A stretch of 64,000 nt of DNA from Owenia fusiformis (Eukaryota; Annelida; Polychaeta; Sabellida; Oweniidae). Made by a program: the position numbers and the translations under genes. Positions 1 through 14,100 of this stretch are shown here, in pieces; position 1 is the stretch's first letter; each line of letters opens with the position of its first letter. Location of the stretch: positions 13,127,754-13,191,753 of the forward strand of contig CAIIXF020000011.1 in the NCBI GenBank assembly GCA_903813345.2, in the 5' to 3' direction. The notes beneath the pieces were generated by a model. The model saw nothing but the letters and a program-made list of their open reading frames with translations, did no database searches and was not told where the DNA came from.

Positions 1-19
1 TGCCAACATATAATTAATT

Positions 20-786
20 ATCCCAACGAACGAAGTTCGTTAGGGATATAGTGAAGCCCTCCGTCCGTCCGTCTGTCCGTCAGTCCGTCAATCAGTCAGT
101 CAGTCAGTCAGTCAGTCCGTCCGTCTGTCCGGAAGATAACTCAAATACTAGTTGACAGATTTTCTTCATATTTAGTGGAAAGATGTATATTGGTGAATAG
201 TTTTACGCACAAAAAAATGATTTCAAGATGGCCGCCGCTTTAAAAATGACGGGACTTTTTCGCAAAAATCATAAATTTTTCATTCTAAACCAAAGTAATT
301 AATATTATTGTTTGAAATTTTGGTAGTGCGTTCACAATATTTATCTATTTCACATATATTCCGTGTTTTTCATCCTGACCCCCAGGGGCCATGTATGGGG
401 GGACAGGAAAACAGAAATTTTCGCTAATTTTTAGATCTTTCTGAAGTATAGCTTTATTATACTCAAATGAAAGGCAATTAAGAGTAGATTGCAAATATTG
501 TATCTTTTTTCTGATTCGAGCCTCGTAAAATTCAAAATGGCTGTCTAATGTACGATTTCGCAATAATTTTTCGATCCCTTCAAAGTATGGCTATATTATA
601 CTCAAATTGAAGGAATTTTGGAGTAGATCACAATTATGTTATTATTTTTCAGATTTGTACCTCAGAAAATTCAAAATGGCTGCTTTGCAGGAATTCGCAA
701 TTCTAAAATCTAATTTTTTCATTTTCAATCAAAGTAATGAGTATAATTGATTGGAATTCGGTAATTGATATTTTGTTCGTTGGGAT
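20..786. mobile_element. non-autonomous element with 12-bp TIR (family also at 41.5 and 44.5 kb)
   Basis: ATCCCAACGAAC (20-31) is inverted as GTTCGTTGGGAT (775-786). Next to the left end is a CCGTCCGT/CAGTCAGT tract (60-130). The interior has two diverged units of about 130 bp, each ending in TTCAAAATGGCTG, plus AAGATGGCCGCC near 228. The same termini flank 41462-42622 and 44535-45456, in the other orientation. No ORF. Confidence 0.7.
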
Positions 787-1866
787 TTGCTACTCCGCGG
801 AGTTGCCTTTATCTAGTTTTGAATGGCCTAATCTGTACATGCAGTTATGTAGTGTACACCCGGGAGTGTACATGTATGCCCAGGTTAGCAGCCATATTGA
901 AAACATAAACCAGTCAGCCTTATTTTCATCACAAAAGTAAGTTTTAGTGGTGAGCCCACACTCCCACAAAAATGATATTTGCAGAGAAGCTACTTTACAG
1001 TCTCTGCATTATACAGTTTTAATATCTTTTTTTGTGGGAGTGTGGGCTGATGGTTAAATTTTCAACAAAAGGAAATGAGCACCATGCTAAAACTTGATAA
1101 CAAAGTGAACAAAAAATGACAATGTTTTCCAGATTTGCATTGGTAAACTTCATACATAGCTAGATTTTGTTAATGTTCTACTCCGAATGCTTGTATGCCA
1201 CATGTTCCATATAACAGTATAATAGATGCTATGTAATGATAAGTTTTGATATTATTTTGATGGTAAACAAAAATAACATAGTGTGTACCCATATTCAGAC
1301 AGCCTTGTGATAGGGGTTCTTACTGCCAATTTTTCAAAGAAACTGAAAACTAATGCCACTTTTTGAAATTGCACATCTCAAGAAAAAAGGTTTATCTACA
1401 ACTTGCAATCGGTTTTAAAAGTAAATTGAAGAATGAGTTTTTTGGAAAAAGTCTAAGTTGACCAATAGTCTGTTAAATGGACCTGTTCTTTTACTGTAAG
1501 TATACGCTAATTGGACAGATTTGTTGCAAATTATTCAGAGTGTTACCTATGCTAGATAGACAAGTTTCAAGCATTTCTTTGTTTGTACGTGAAAATAATG
1601 GGAAATAACGTCTCATGTATACATCAACAGTAGAACTGCAAGTCTTGTTCATCAATCTAGTCTAATAAATAAGTACAATACATGATGGGCTTTCAATACA
1701 TCATGGGCTTTACAATACATCATGGGCTTTCAAGAGATCATAATGTAAGGAAAAATATTTTCACATTCTAGATGCAAAATGTTTGTGTACTTTCAATTGC
1801 TTGTAGTTTGGCTAGCGAATATGTGGCCTTTTGTATTTTGATGCTACTCTGACATGTCATTTTCAG
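787..1866. other. ASCC3 upstream region, no gene recognised
   Basis: AT-rich. A three-copy short direct repeat (ACATCATGGGCTTT type) lies at about 1680-1735. The TTTCAG at 1861-1866 would act as an acceptor if ASCC3 has an upstream untranslated exon. No promoter element can be called with confidence. Confidence 0.4.
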
Positions 1867-1887
1867 TCTGAAAAGCAGGAAGTCAGC

Positions 1888-2137
1888 ATGGTAGTGCCCC
1901 GATTAACAGGGGCTTTGAGGGCATTTTCTTCTGTATCTGCCCATGATGCTGCACAATATGACATCACTAATGACAGTGATGTTATGAAACGTAAGCGTCA
2001 GAAGCGAGCTAAGAAGCAAGCAGAAAAAGGACTTTCATGGAAGAAATTGAATGATGTTGTCACTGCCCATGCTAAAGGAAATGAAGCTGAGGTTAAACGT
2101 ACACTACAAGAATTCAAAGAAGCAGCCAAAGACATAG
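1888..2137 (+). CDS. ASCC3: ASCC3 coding exon 1
   Basis: Begins with the start codon; [11 protein letters not shown] matches the conserved ASCC3 N-terminus. Residues 34-43 form a very basic run ([10 protein letters not shown]) followed by the conserved LSWKKL. Ends in phase 1 before GTAAGG. Confidence 0.93.
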
Positions 2138-5100
2138 GTAAGGTATTTATGGAGTGATAATCCCAGCTTCAATCAACTGAGCTTTCAGTTCAATTCAATT
2201 AATTTCATAATTTCTTTAAATACATCAAAACTTGTGATTTCACATTTCCTCTTTTTACACCCCTGTAGAAGTTCATTAACAATTGGAATGTTTTGACAAG
2301 ATTAACCACTTCTTAGTGGAATAGCTGAAATGAAAAATTCCCACTGAAATAATCCTGTAAAGGATATTGTTATAATATCTTAGAAATTTGATTATCACAG
2401 GGATTATGTTAGAAAGAATGATACAGGCATTTACACAGATACAATAACCATATGACTTTATGCCTTCATAGAATTTGAAGGAACATGACAAGAGTAACAA
2501 ACCACAATCTTATGTTATTGTTGGTAAATGCTGTGTTGATGAACATTATGTTGTTATTGGTAATCATCATATTGTAGTTGGTAAACATTTATGCTGTAAA
2601 TGGTAAACATTTATGCTGTTCTTGGTAACCCCTTTGTTTAAGTCATTGGTAAATGCTGTGTTGTAATGAACATAATATGTTGTTATTGGTAATCATAATA
2701 TTGTAGTTGGTAAACATTTATGCTGTAAATGGTAAACATTTATGGTGTTCTTGGTAACCCCTTTGTTTAAGTCATTGGTAAATGCTGTGTTGTAATGAAC
2801 ATTTTGTTTAAGTTGGCATTGATGGTGACAATGAAACAGTCGAAGGAGCTGCAGTGTTTCTATTTGAGACATTCCAAGATGTTAATATGGTTGGTCAAGC
2901 AGAAACAAAAAAAATCCGAAGTTTATTCGGTCCCTTCCCAGCATCCTCTGCAAGTAAAGCATGCAAGGTTGTCAAGACGATACAAACTTGGTTACCAGAT
3001 AAGGAGTTGGCTAAACTTATCGTTGATACCCCAGAGATTGAATCTAGAACACAGTTTGGAGATGGTAAGTTCAACTAAAAAACATCCTTGGAAAGTGGAA
3101 GCTGTGCTTGAGATTTTGTAAATACTGTACGGTAGGCTTTCATCCTCCTGAAACCCATTTACACCTACTTAAAGAGATAAATAAATCAATCATGAAAATT
3201 TGGATAATTTTAGAGGAATTGAAAGTGAGAATTTTGCACTCTCTCTAGATATTTTTTAGGGAGAATGCTTCAGGGGAAATTGTTTTTTCACAATCTTTTA
3301 CTGTTTACTACTATTGCATCATATTTCATTTATTGTTGCTGCATATTTGAGTAGGATTGGATGATTTATATTTCAGGTATAAAGTTCCAACAGGATGTAA
3401 GCACTACCCCTACTGTGGAGGCTGTTGACCCATTTAGTTCTGATGATGAAGATGAAACTGATCTCAGCTTTACTATGAAATATCAGGAACAAGGTGAGTA
3501 AAGATAAAAACAGTCTGACACGAGTACTTTAATGACTGTGTGTGACTCAAGCACTTTCATGACTGTGTGTGACACAAGTACTTCCTTGACTGTGTGTGAC
3601 TCAAGCACTTTCATGACTGTGTGTGACACAAGTACTTCCTTGACTGTATGTGACACAAGTACCTTCATGACTGTGTGTGACACAAGTACTTCCTTGACTG
3701 TATGTGACACAAGTACTTTCATGACTGTGTGTGACACAAGTACTTTCATGACTGCGTGTGACACAAGTACTTTCATGACTAAGTGTCCCACAAGTACTAT
3801 CATGAATGAGTGTGACACAAGTACTTTCATGACTGTGTGTGACACAAGTACTTTAATGACTGTGTGTGACACAAGTACTTTCATGAATGAGTGTGCCACA
3901 AGTACTTTCATGAATACTTAAACACTTAAAAATCTTGTAATTTCAGATGAAGCAACACCTTTGCAAATAGATGGAGCTTGGCTAAAACGCAATGTTGAGA
4001 TGAACTTTGACCCAGGGAATTCTGGGATCGGGATTAGTGTGAATGATATGTGCTCTAGTATCTTTGATATTTTAAGTAGTGACAGAGGAGACACAGAGCT
4101 ACAGAATGAGGTAGGCTGATATACCTTTAGAATTTCTTCATGGTGATTTATATTCAGTTTAAACCTCCTGGAAATGAATGCCATTAGGACCAGATAAAAG
4201 TATTTTTAGTTTAAAGTGTTCACATTCAAAAGTGTTAAATTTCAAAAGTGTAAACAGTTATTCCATGTGGGTCTTAGTTGGGATAACAGAATAGGTTTGG
4301 AAAAAGATTTGAGGTGATCACTTTGGAGTCATATGCATGTTTCTCTGAACCGGAGTAAAGGCATTTAGCGTGGGATGCCTGAGTTATGAATAATGGTTCA
4401 GTAGACTACAGATTTTGTTATAATCCTTCAAAGAAAACCACGATCATCAAATGTATTTGTTTTTTCATTTTCAGTTGTTTGAGTTGCTAGGTTTTGATAG
4501 ATTTGAGTTCATCCAATCATTACTAGAGAACAGACAACAACTGGTGTCAGTTACTACGGATACAGCGATTTCATCCATGATGGCAACTGCAGCAGGTAAA
4601 CCACTAGTACAGAATACATGTTTTAATACATGTACATGTACATACATGTAATGCAAACTTTTGTTTATTCTTTATTTTAAATCATTCATAAAACAGTAAT
4701 CTATTACCAGTGACAAACCATTTGTTATTCTGATACTTGGTTTATACATATTTGGAGATTTTTAACCCATTTTGTCTGTTAAACAATAGGATTAAAACCA
4801 CGGTATTCTTGATGTTCTATTAAAGGCTGTCATCTGAAGGCCATTAAAAAGTGTAGCTCCGTCTGTTCCCATACACCTATTATCTTCAACCGTTACCAGG
4901 CTTACAGTTACATACATCCACATACAGTTCATGATCGAGATATTCAAGATATATTTTTAGATTGTCCAAACATAAGAAATATTTTTGATAATTTGGTAAA
5001 ATATATTTGACTTAATTACTTTAAAAACGCCAAATATTTCATTGATAAAATATCAAAAATATGAGGTGTGTGGAGCTTGGGAATAAGTATCGCATTCTTA

Positions 5101-8100
5101 GTTGATTATTCCCAAACATATATTTTGTTCAATTGTAGGTGAAGTTCACAAGTCAGAGTCTTCCATGAATAAGCCAACATTTGGGTGCCAAGTTACAATA
5201 CAGGTATACTACATGTACATGTACATGTATATAATTTTTACTAATAGGCCATTTTATGCAATCATTTTTCCAAACAATTGTCAAAAGACTATAAAATTGT
5301 TTTGTTCTTATTTGTTTCAAATCTAAAATTTGTCATCCGTAAAGCATACCAGTATTAAACATGCCTGAAGAAAATGTTTCTGCAAGGGTGGACCTTGAAA
5401 TTGACTAGGAGTTATTATTTGAAACATTTAGACCCACTTTTCCCTAGACTAACTGGTTTTCTAAAGGAGGCCTTATTTTTGAAAATCACAGTTTTGAAAG
5501 TGAAATGAAATAAGGCTTTTATGCCCATAATTGAAATAAATCCTTAAAATGTGAGTCAATGTTACATCAAAAATCCCTTTGTTTAATTATTTGTACATGT
5601 TCTTGGATGTTAATCTTTACAGTCTAAAACTGAGAAACAAGTTAGAAAGCAGTTGCAGAGGGAGGAGAAAAGAATGTCCAAGAAAGAAGGCAGACCTGAT
5701 GATCAGGATTATTTCAAGGCTCTTGGATTTGACCCCCAACAGTTACGTGAAGCAAGGTAAATTCTGTGAACTTTTGAAATGTGCACTAGAGGCCCGACTA
5801 GAGGGCAGTGGGAGTAGAGTGGCTGGCGCTCCCCCCCTTTTTTCAAGAAAAATGTCAGAATGTCTAGGTTTCTTTGCAACCACCCCACTTAGCTCTTGAG
5901 ATCCTATTTACATTTTCTTCACCCTGCAAATATTATTCTCATTCATTGAGTAATCAAGTGACTGATAAAGCAACACCAAAGCCGCTTTAAGTGCCCATGT
6001 TTTTACATGTAATGTGAAATAAATTCTACGAACAAGAAAAATTCCACGTATTTTTCCAGAGAGGCGCAGCTTCAAGCCGCAGTGAATGCTCCAATGTTCT
6101 CCTCAAAGGCAAGCCTGCCTGAGAGAATTCAATATCCATATGTGTTCGACTCTTTGGCTGAGGCTCGGTCTTCCTCTGCTTTTGTTGCAGGCACCAAGGT
6201 GAGTCGCCATGGTTAACATCATTAACAAGGCCATGCAATTTTTTTAAATGCTTCTTAGAAAATTTGGATGATGAATGGCAAAAAATAAAAGTTTGAGAGC
6301 AAAATTAGCTTTACTTACTGAACGTCTTGTATAACATTATTAACAAGATCACATCATTTTACCAGATCATGTCATTTTATTATCTCAGTGTATAAAATGG
6401 CATGGTAATCTTGGAAGGAATAATAAATGAAGATGCGGCCGTTTCACACTTTTAATAACAGTTTGGGTGATTAGCTTGTTGTCATAATTCTGTGCCATGT
6501 TACTGTGAGTATTCAAGAGGTTAGAGTGCCAATGAGAATTAACTGAATTCTCCTACATGAGGACTGATCATTAATTTAGCAGTTAGTTTCATATTTTTTA
6601 AATGAAACTATTTGAGAGAAAATATATACTCAAGACATGTCATGGCTTGCTCAATTAGTTGGCTACTTTGAAAACCAAAAAAGGGTTACTAGTATTTAAC
6701 AAGTATAACTTTTTGGAAATAAATCTAGTTTGGCAGCCTTTTAAAAATGAGTTCAAGCAGTCGTGTCTGATAGTCAATAGATGTTCAGTGGGATTTACAA
6801 AGCCTTTGTATTGCCATTGTCTATTTTAATAGCTACTTTTTACCAATAATTTCAATTTTTCAGTTGTATCTACCTGAGGGGTTTGACAGAATTAACAATA
6901 AAGTATATGAAGAGGTCGACATCCCTGTCTTACAACAAGCTCCTCTGCCAATGGGCCACACATTTGTACCCATCTCTGCAATGGATGAGGTAAGTCACTA
7001 ACGCTTCTATATGAGATATTTTACGAAAACAGCAGATTGCAAATATAAACACAACAGATACAGTGTACATATTCTAAGGAAACAAAAATGAAGATTTAAT
7101 GGGCAAGGCTATACTTATGCAGAGGGACATAATTCTCACTGTTCTGCTTTATAAGGGAACAACATTTTTGACTTTGGTCAGGATTAAGGCTACATGTACA
7201 ACGTCCACGTATTATGTAAAATCTGGTGCTTTAATAGAACACTACGTATGATGTGTAGGTATACATCAGGCATAATCCTGCAACTGTCTGTATAGGTATT
7301 TTGAACAAAGTGAACATCTCAAGGAATTAATTTTTAGGTACAGTTTGTAATTATTTACTGGTAGTTAAGATTGTAGACCTGTTATGAACTGAGGGGTTGT
7401 AGATATTTGGTTTATTCCAAGCAATATGTCTCCCTGAAGAATCGAAGAGATGTGTAGATTTGATTTCCCAATCAACAAGAATTTTTTCCTCAATTATTCA
7501 TTTTTGCTTAATCGTCTAATCTTGTCTTAGACCTTTGAACCCTTTCTACATTTTTCAATTGTTATGTCACCACCAGAAGTCATGACATATCGTTATTGTC
7601 TCCAACATTTTTGTGAACAGTGTTCGGCATTTGACAGCTAGCTGTTGTTTGGTGCTTGGCATTTGGTGGTTGGTGTCCGGCAGTCAGTGTTAAGTATATG
7701 TAACAAATGGCCAGTGGTGATATTTTGCATGTCTTGTTTTATGTTGCCATTACATTGTGCCAAATTGTGCGAGACTATTTTCACTCGTGATATCATATAC
7801 TTACTGAGGAATAAACACAATCTACATAAGAATGTTTTATGAGCTTAACTTGTGAAGTCCTTGGAAAGTTTTTTAGAGTTTGTTACAAAGATATCTAGGA
7901 TTTTTTTCAATTATTTCTTTTTTTGAGAAAAGTAGGTTACCATATTAATTTATCTGCAATACTACATGTAAGTACATGTACATTAAGGTTGTTATGTCAT
8001 ATCATCATAATTCTGGTATTATTTTTTTAAAGTGTTAAATTGAGATACCATTTTTGCCCACCATGAGGATGCAGGTACAGTATCTCCATTTCAAATGATT

Positions 8101-11100
8101 TTGGACCAAACAATACAAATATTGTCTCCTTAATGGGACTCTCTTTGTCCAACAATATTCAACTGGTTAAACAAAACAGAAAAAGTGGTAAAGATGAACC
8201 CAATAAGTAAAATACTATGCTGGATGTAATGTAGAACCCAGAAAAGAGAGATAAATAGTGTAATCAGCAAGATGAAACAAATGAGCATTCATTGAACACT
8301 GTAAATTATATAGAAACATAAGAAAACTAGGTATGTTTATGTAATGTGGAGAAATGGTTGAAATATGCATGACACAACTACTTTTTAAGTACGAGTACTT
8401 TTGTATTCATTTGCCTATTAACATACCATTAAGTGGTAATTAATTCAAACTGCAGTATAAGGATGGCCTTCAGAGTTAGTTTTAAGATAATGATATTATG
8501 TTGGATTGCAGTTTTTGTTTTAACAATATATATTCACAATGGTCATCTACACAAATTTGATTCCAAAAATATTGAACATAAGTCACCAAAATTACTGGAA
8601 TCCAAAAATCAAGAAGCAGCGGGATCAAAATCATTTAATTTGAAAACAATAGACGATGGTGAGTCAAGTAAAGCTTTTGATGAACCAACAGAAAGAAATG
8701 ATATTGATAAGGATGACAATGTTAAAAAAGCACTTATGAGTAATGCTGAGGACATCAACTCAATTCCTAACAAAGAATATTTGATGACAGAGGATACACA
8801 GCTTCAGCGAAGGTTTCCGAAAGCTATGATCATTGGTGAGTAATTGTTCAAATAATGTTTCAGAAAATTGAATGATTCAGAGACTTTTCACTTTCAACAA
8901 TAAGAAACATAAACTCAAAACCCCAAGAAACATTTTAAAAACATAAAGTCATGTCAATACGAAAAATACAATTAATTGAGATATTCTTATCTATGTATTT
9001 CATGTATATTTTATGCCCGCATGTGTCCTTTGTGTTTTCTTACAATATAAATACATTCCAAATATCATTTATTGTAGTAAAATCTCCATATTATTGTTTC
9101 CCAGGCATGGCTTAATTTGGCATAGTTTTCTTATTGTTTCATAGACATGGCTTAATGTGGCAAAGCTGTCTTATCTTATCCCAGGTATGACTTTTAAATA
9201 TAGTAAAGTTTTATTGTTTCATAGGCATGGCTAAATGTGGTACCAATGCTATACAAAGGAGCTTAGAACTAAATCCACTACTCAAGTCCACCTCAGATGA
9301 AGAAGTCTGCCTTACATTTAGAAAAGAGAATTTTACATTGGATAGGTGAGTAATAACTTATATCTGAAAATAAATACAATATTGTATGTATGTTTAAAGG
9401 CATTCAGGTTATTCATAATTGCATTCCGGTTTACCAGACTCTCTCTTAATTGTTGTTTGCAATGACTCATTTAAAGAGAATGTCACTTTGAAAATGGGGC
9501 AACTTTATCGCGGTGGTAAAAGGAGGATTGCAATTAATCTCTCTCCACTCTCTAACAATCCTTGGAACATTTGATAGCAGACCTTTCCAACTTCCAGTCC
9601 TAGTGCTAAGGAATATATCCCATCTATTCTTTACTAGTCTAAACATTCAGATTGATAATAGTGTTCAGATTCTCTCGAGAAAATCATGTACAATATTTTT
9701 CCCGAGTTACGCCAGTCGGATCAGTTTAGTTGGATAAGCAGCAAATGAACCAAATGTGATGCTAAAATCCATAATTCAAGAGTATTTCGTCTGTAGATTA
9801 AACATATTCCACAACACCAAATGTACATGTATATTTTCAGCTATAGGGAAAGGCTGCCCTTGACTCTTGAACAGCAAGTGACCATCACAAAATGTCCACA
9901 GCTACTTGATAATGTTTGGAATATTAAAGCATTGCATGACCACTTCCCAGAGATGAAGCTTATCATATCTCTCTGCGATCCTGTTAAACAAGCTGTATCA
10001 AGGTACATTAATTTTATAGATGTACATTTATTCTGGTTCATTTTATCCTACACAAAAGATTTATTTTGTGTACTATCTGGATTAGCAGGCCCGTAGCCAG
10101 GATTTGCCAAGGGGGGGTTCATTTTTCAAAAATTTCCAGGGGGGGGGTTCACATTTGACAATTTTGGCCCAAATATGGCTAAAATCACTTGAGAAGTGCT
10201 CAAAATGGTGAAAAACTGCATGATTTTGAAAGAATTTTTGGCCAGGGGGGGGGGAGGGGGTTCGCCCGAACCCTGCGAACCCCCCCTGGCTACGGGCCTG
10301 ATTAGTGATAATTTATTAATCCAACCTGTATCTTATGAGACTGTTGTCAAATCCTGACATTTTATTCTTTAAAACCAAAACAATCAAATAATGAAATTAT
10401 CTATATTTCAGTTATGTCATGCATTATGAGATCAAACGAGAGAGAAATTTGTGGCCTAACTTGCCCCCACTGGATCTGCTTGTTTTTAAATCGGATGGAA
10501 CTGTGAATGAATACAGTAAATATATTAGGATATACATAGACATGTTAAAGCCAGTGTTTACATTGTTTCCCATGGAGCAGATATTGATCATTGATGGAGA
10601 GAACTTCATCAAAGATCCCGTCATGGAGCTGAGTAGAGTTGAAGATTTTCTCCAAGTGCCAAGGATTATATCAAGGGATATGTTTTTATTTAATGCAACC
10701 AAAGGATTGTTCAATGGTTTCACTTTCCTTGATGGGCATACATATCATTTAAAGGCTGGGAAAGGTCACCCCCACCCTACATATGATCAACATTTTTATG
10801 ATAAGTTACATACATTTTATGAACCTTATAACAAGAAACTGTTTGCAAAAATTGGAAGAACCTTTAACTGGAATTATAATGGCAAAAAAGTAAAAGTGTG
10901 ACATTTGATGAGTTGTATATTGCATTGATGTCCCCAGGATTTTTTACCAACAGGGTGAAGTGAAATCCTAATTTTACCTTTTAGCAGGATGCACACAGAT
11001 ACGAGGGTAGCATCTAATGTTCAGATTTTAAACAAGGTTCATCACCCAATTGCTCTAATACTGGGGAGATCACTGCTAAGATTCTGTATATCCTATTATA

Positions 11101-14100
11101 CTTAGCTTAGTAGAATTTGATGAGCATATGGTAATATACATGTAGATGTTTATTTAAGTTTAAATTGTCATCAGTTCAGATAAAATATTAAAAAAGTATT
11201 TTCAAACATTGTTTGACTATTTTGTTGAAATTACATTGAATAAAGTTGCTTTGTAATGGGATTACATATTATAAAAATGGTAACAGATCTAGCAGTGCAG
11301 GAAGCTCTTGTAATATTTTGTTCTTATAAAAATGATCGTCAGTGGAGATATTGAAATGTTACATGATATCAAAGATAAGGTAATATTTGCCAGTGATGCA
11401 TATCAAACCTGAAAAATTCCTGTGTTCAGTGAATATCTGGAGTCATTTAATGATATATTTGTTTTGTATTTATTTGTATTCCTTGCTTTTGCATGTGATG
11501 TATAATAAAACATATAGTTTATTTCATTTTCATGGATGTATTCATTTCTATAGAATGAAATGTGTTTAAACTATTTCATGTTGGTTTAATTTGTATCAGA
11601 AGTCTTGTTTTGTTTTGGTTTGTTATGAGTTGCTCCTTTTCGCTGCCACCATGACAAAATATATGATATCGAGACACAGAGGTTGAGGTGAAACTGCCAT
11701 CAATCATTTATTTTATGCACAGTATATTTACCCTCTGGATGTTGTTATACATAACTTATGTCTTTATTGTTCATGCAAAAATAAATTTCATTTTTACAAC
11801 ATCTTTTAAAAAGAGTTTGTTTAAATAAGTATGCTTTTTAAAAGAACTATAGGAAGGGGAATGATCTTTTTAGGGATTTTTATCATTACATGTATTTACA
11901 CTGCAAAATATACACATATATTGAGAGTTATTACATCTCAAACAATTCAGAAATATGTAAGAGTAGAAGAGAATGGCTTATCAGACAATGAAGCTCCTGA
12001 GACGGCAAGGATACATGGAACGACATATAATCAATTCACCATCACCCCTGCTACCAATTATAAATACTTAAGCTCTGTTAAAACCCAGCTGCAAAGACAT
12101 TTCCCCAAAGCAATGATAATAGGTAAGTTAAGTCCTTATAATGTTGTCTATTGTCAATTTGAATATAGCTAATGTGGAAAATGGTTATCGCTGTAAATTT
12201 CAGATAGTTTATAGAGGTGACATAATTAGTCATGTTTTTCTCAATATTTATACTGTGACTTTCAAATGTCATAGATGCATACAGGCATACCTTGATAAAT
12301 TTTATGGGTACAAATTCATATGATTTATTCACTCTTAGAAGACATTTGTGATATTTCCATATTATATTATATCCAGGGCCCATTAATTACATCCATGGCA
12401 AAAACAGTTTCCTTTGTTTTGTTTGCAGGAATGGCTAAATGTGGCACAAATGTCTTACAAAGGAGTTTAGAACTTAATCCATTACTGAAGTCCACGACTG
12501 CAGAGGAAGTTTGTTTTTCTACAAAAATGAGTTTGTTTCATTGGTCAAGAACGTTAGTACACCATATAGGCTAGTCAAATCTGATTAATTGTGGTAATAT
12601 TGTATTTTAAAACCTCCCTCTCGTAGTAAAGGTAGTAAATGACACATTTGTAACTTTCCTTTTTTTGTTATTTGTTATTGAGTTTGTTTCATTGAACCAT
12701 AGTTCTTATACATGTACTTCATATTTGTGTCATCTTCAAATTATTTGCTTAATGTTAACCATTTTAATTGTGACTTTACAAGAAAGATTATTTTAATATT
12801 GGTTGATATTTACTTCCAGATTTACCGCAGAGCTGCCTTTAACACTTGAAAGTCAATTAACATTCACAAAATGTCCCCAGTTACTGAATCATCCAGATGC
12901 AATCAAATTGTTACATGATGAATTCCCGACAATGAAGCTGATAATCTCACTTTGTGACCCTGTTAAACAACTAGTGTCAAGGTAATATATGTAAATGGAC
13001 AAATAAAAATTATACATGTTATGGTCATATAAACCAATCAATTTAGGTGCTGATAAGTTTGCCTAATAGGGCGTATACTTTTAGTACCCATAATTGTTGG
13101 GTATAGTGGTAATTAAAAAAACTAAAATAATTTTGTTTTGCTTAAGAATTGCACCATATTGCATGTACATAGCTATAGATCATTTAGAATGAATCAGGGT
13201 CCCCATGTGCCTCACTTGTTTCTGATAAATAATATATTTTCATGTAACAAAATGTGATATTACAGATATACAATGCACCAAGAAGAAGCAAAAGAAACGA
13301 ATGTGTTACCTCCAGTATGCCAAAGTATGTTAAAGCATGATGGTACAGTGGATAGTACCTATAAATATGTTCAATGGAGCATATTTGTAGACATGTTAAA
13401 TCCAGTGTTTACATTATTTCCCATGGAGCAGATATTGATCATTGATGGAGAAAACTTCATCAAAGATCCCGTCATGGAGCTAAACAGAGTTGAAGATTTT
13501 CTGCAAGTGCCAAAGATTATATCAAGAGATATGTTTTTATTTAGTGAATCTAGTGGCCTGTTCAATGGATTCACACACCTCAATGGACAAACATATCATA
13601 TTCCCAAAAGAAAAGGCCGGACACATCCAGTTTGTGATGAACCTTTTTATGATAAACTTCATGAATTTTATGAACCATATAACAAGAAATTATTTGGAAT
13701 AATCAATAGAAATTTCACCTGGATTTACAATGGAACAAGATGAAATACGTTTTTATTTTATGTTATATTTTAAGGTTGTATTGTATGTACGTAAATAATA
13801 AAACATTTTATGATATTATTGTTAAATTGAAATTATTAAATTGTTGTACAATATATATGTATGGAAGATCAACAATCAATAAACAGCTACTGATGTTCTC
13901 ATACAAATAAATCCTTTAAATGAATCCAATTGAATGTTGGAAATAAACCTGACAGTAATGAGGGAGAAGACATTAAATATCTTGCCCTTAGGGGTCAGGA
14001 CAGTTTTTTGCTGTATCTTAAAATATAATTTATAACAATTTAGATCGATGCCCTTCCTTCCACAATAATTGTAATTGAAGATCTATTGTTTTTGTCTCCC

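Noticed and set aside
3483-3921. 142- and 129-codon frames on opposite strands in ASCC3 intron 3
   Set aside because: Products of the 27-bp minisatellite. Exons 3 and 4 join in frame without it.
8433-8462. Upstream non-ATG extension of sulfotransferase copy 1
   Set aside because: The ATG at 8463 places the membrane segment right after a short basic N-terminus, as expected for a type II protein. The extension adds nothing conserved.
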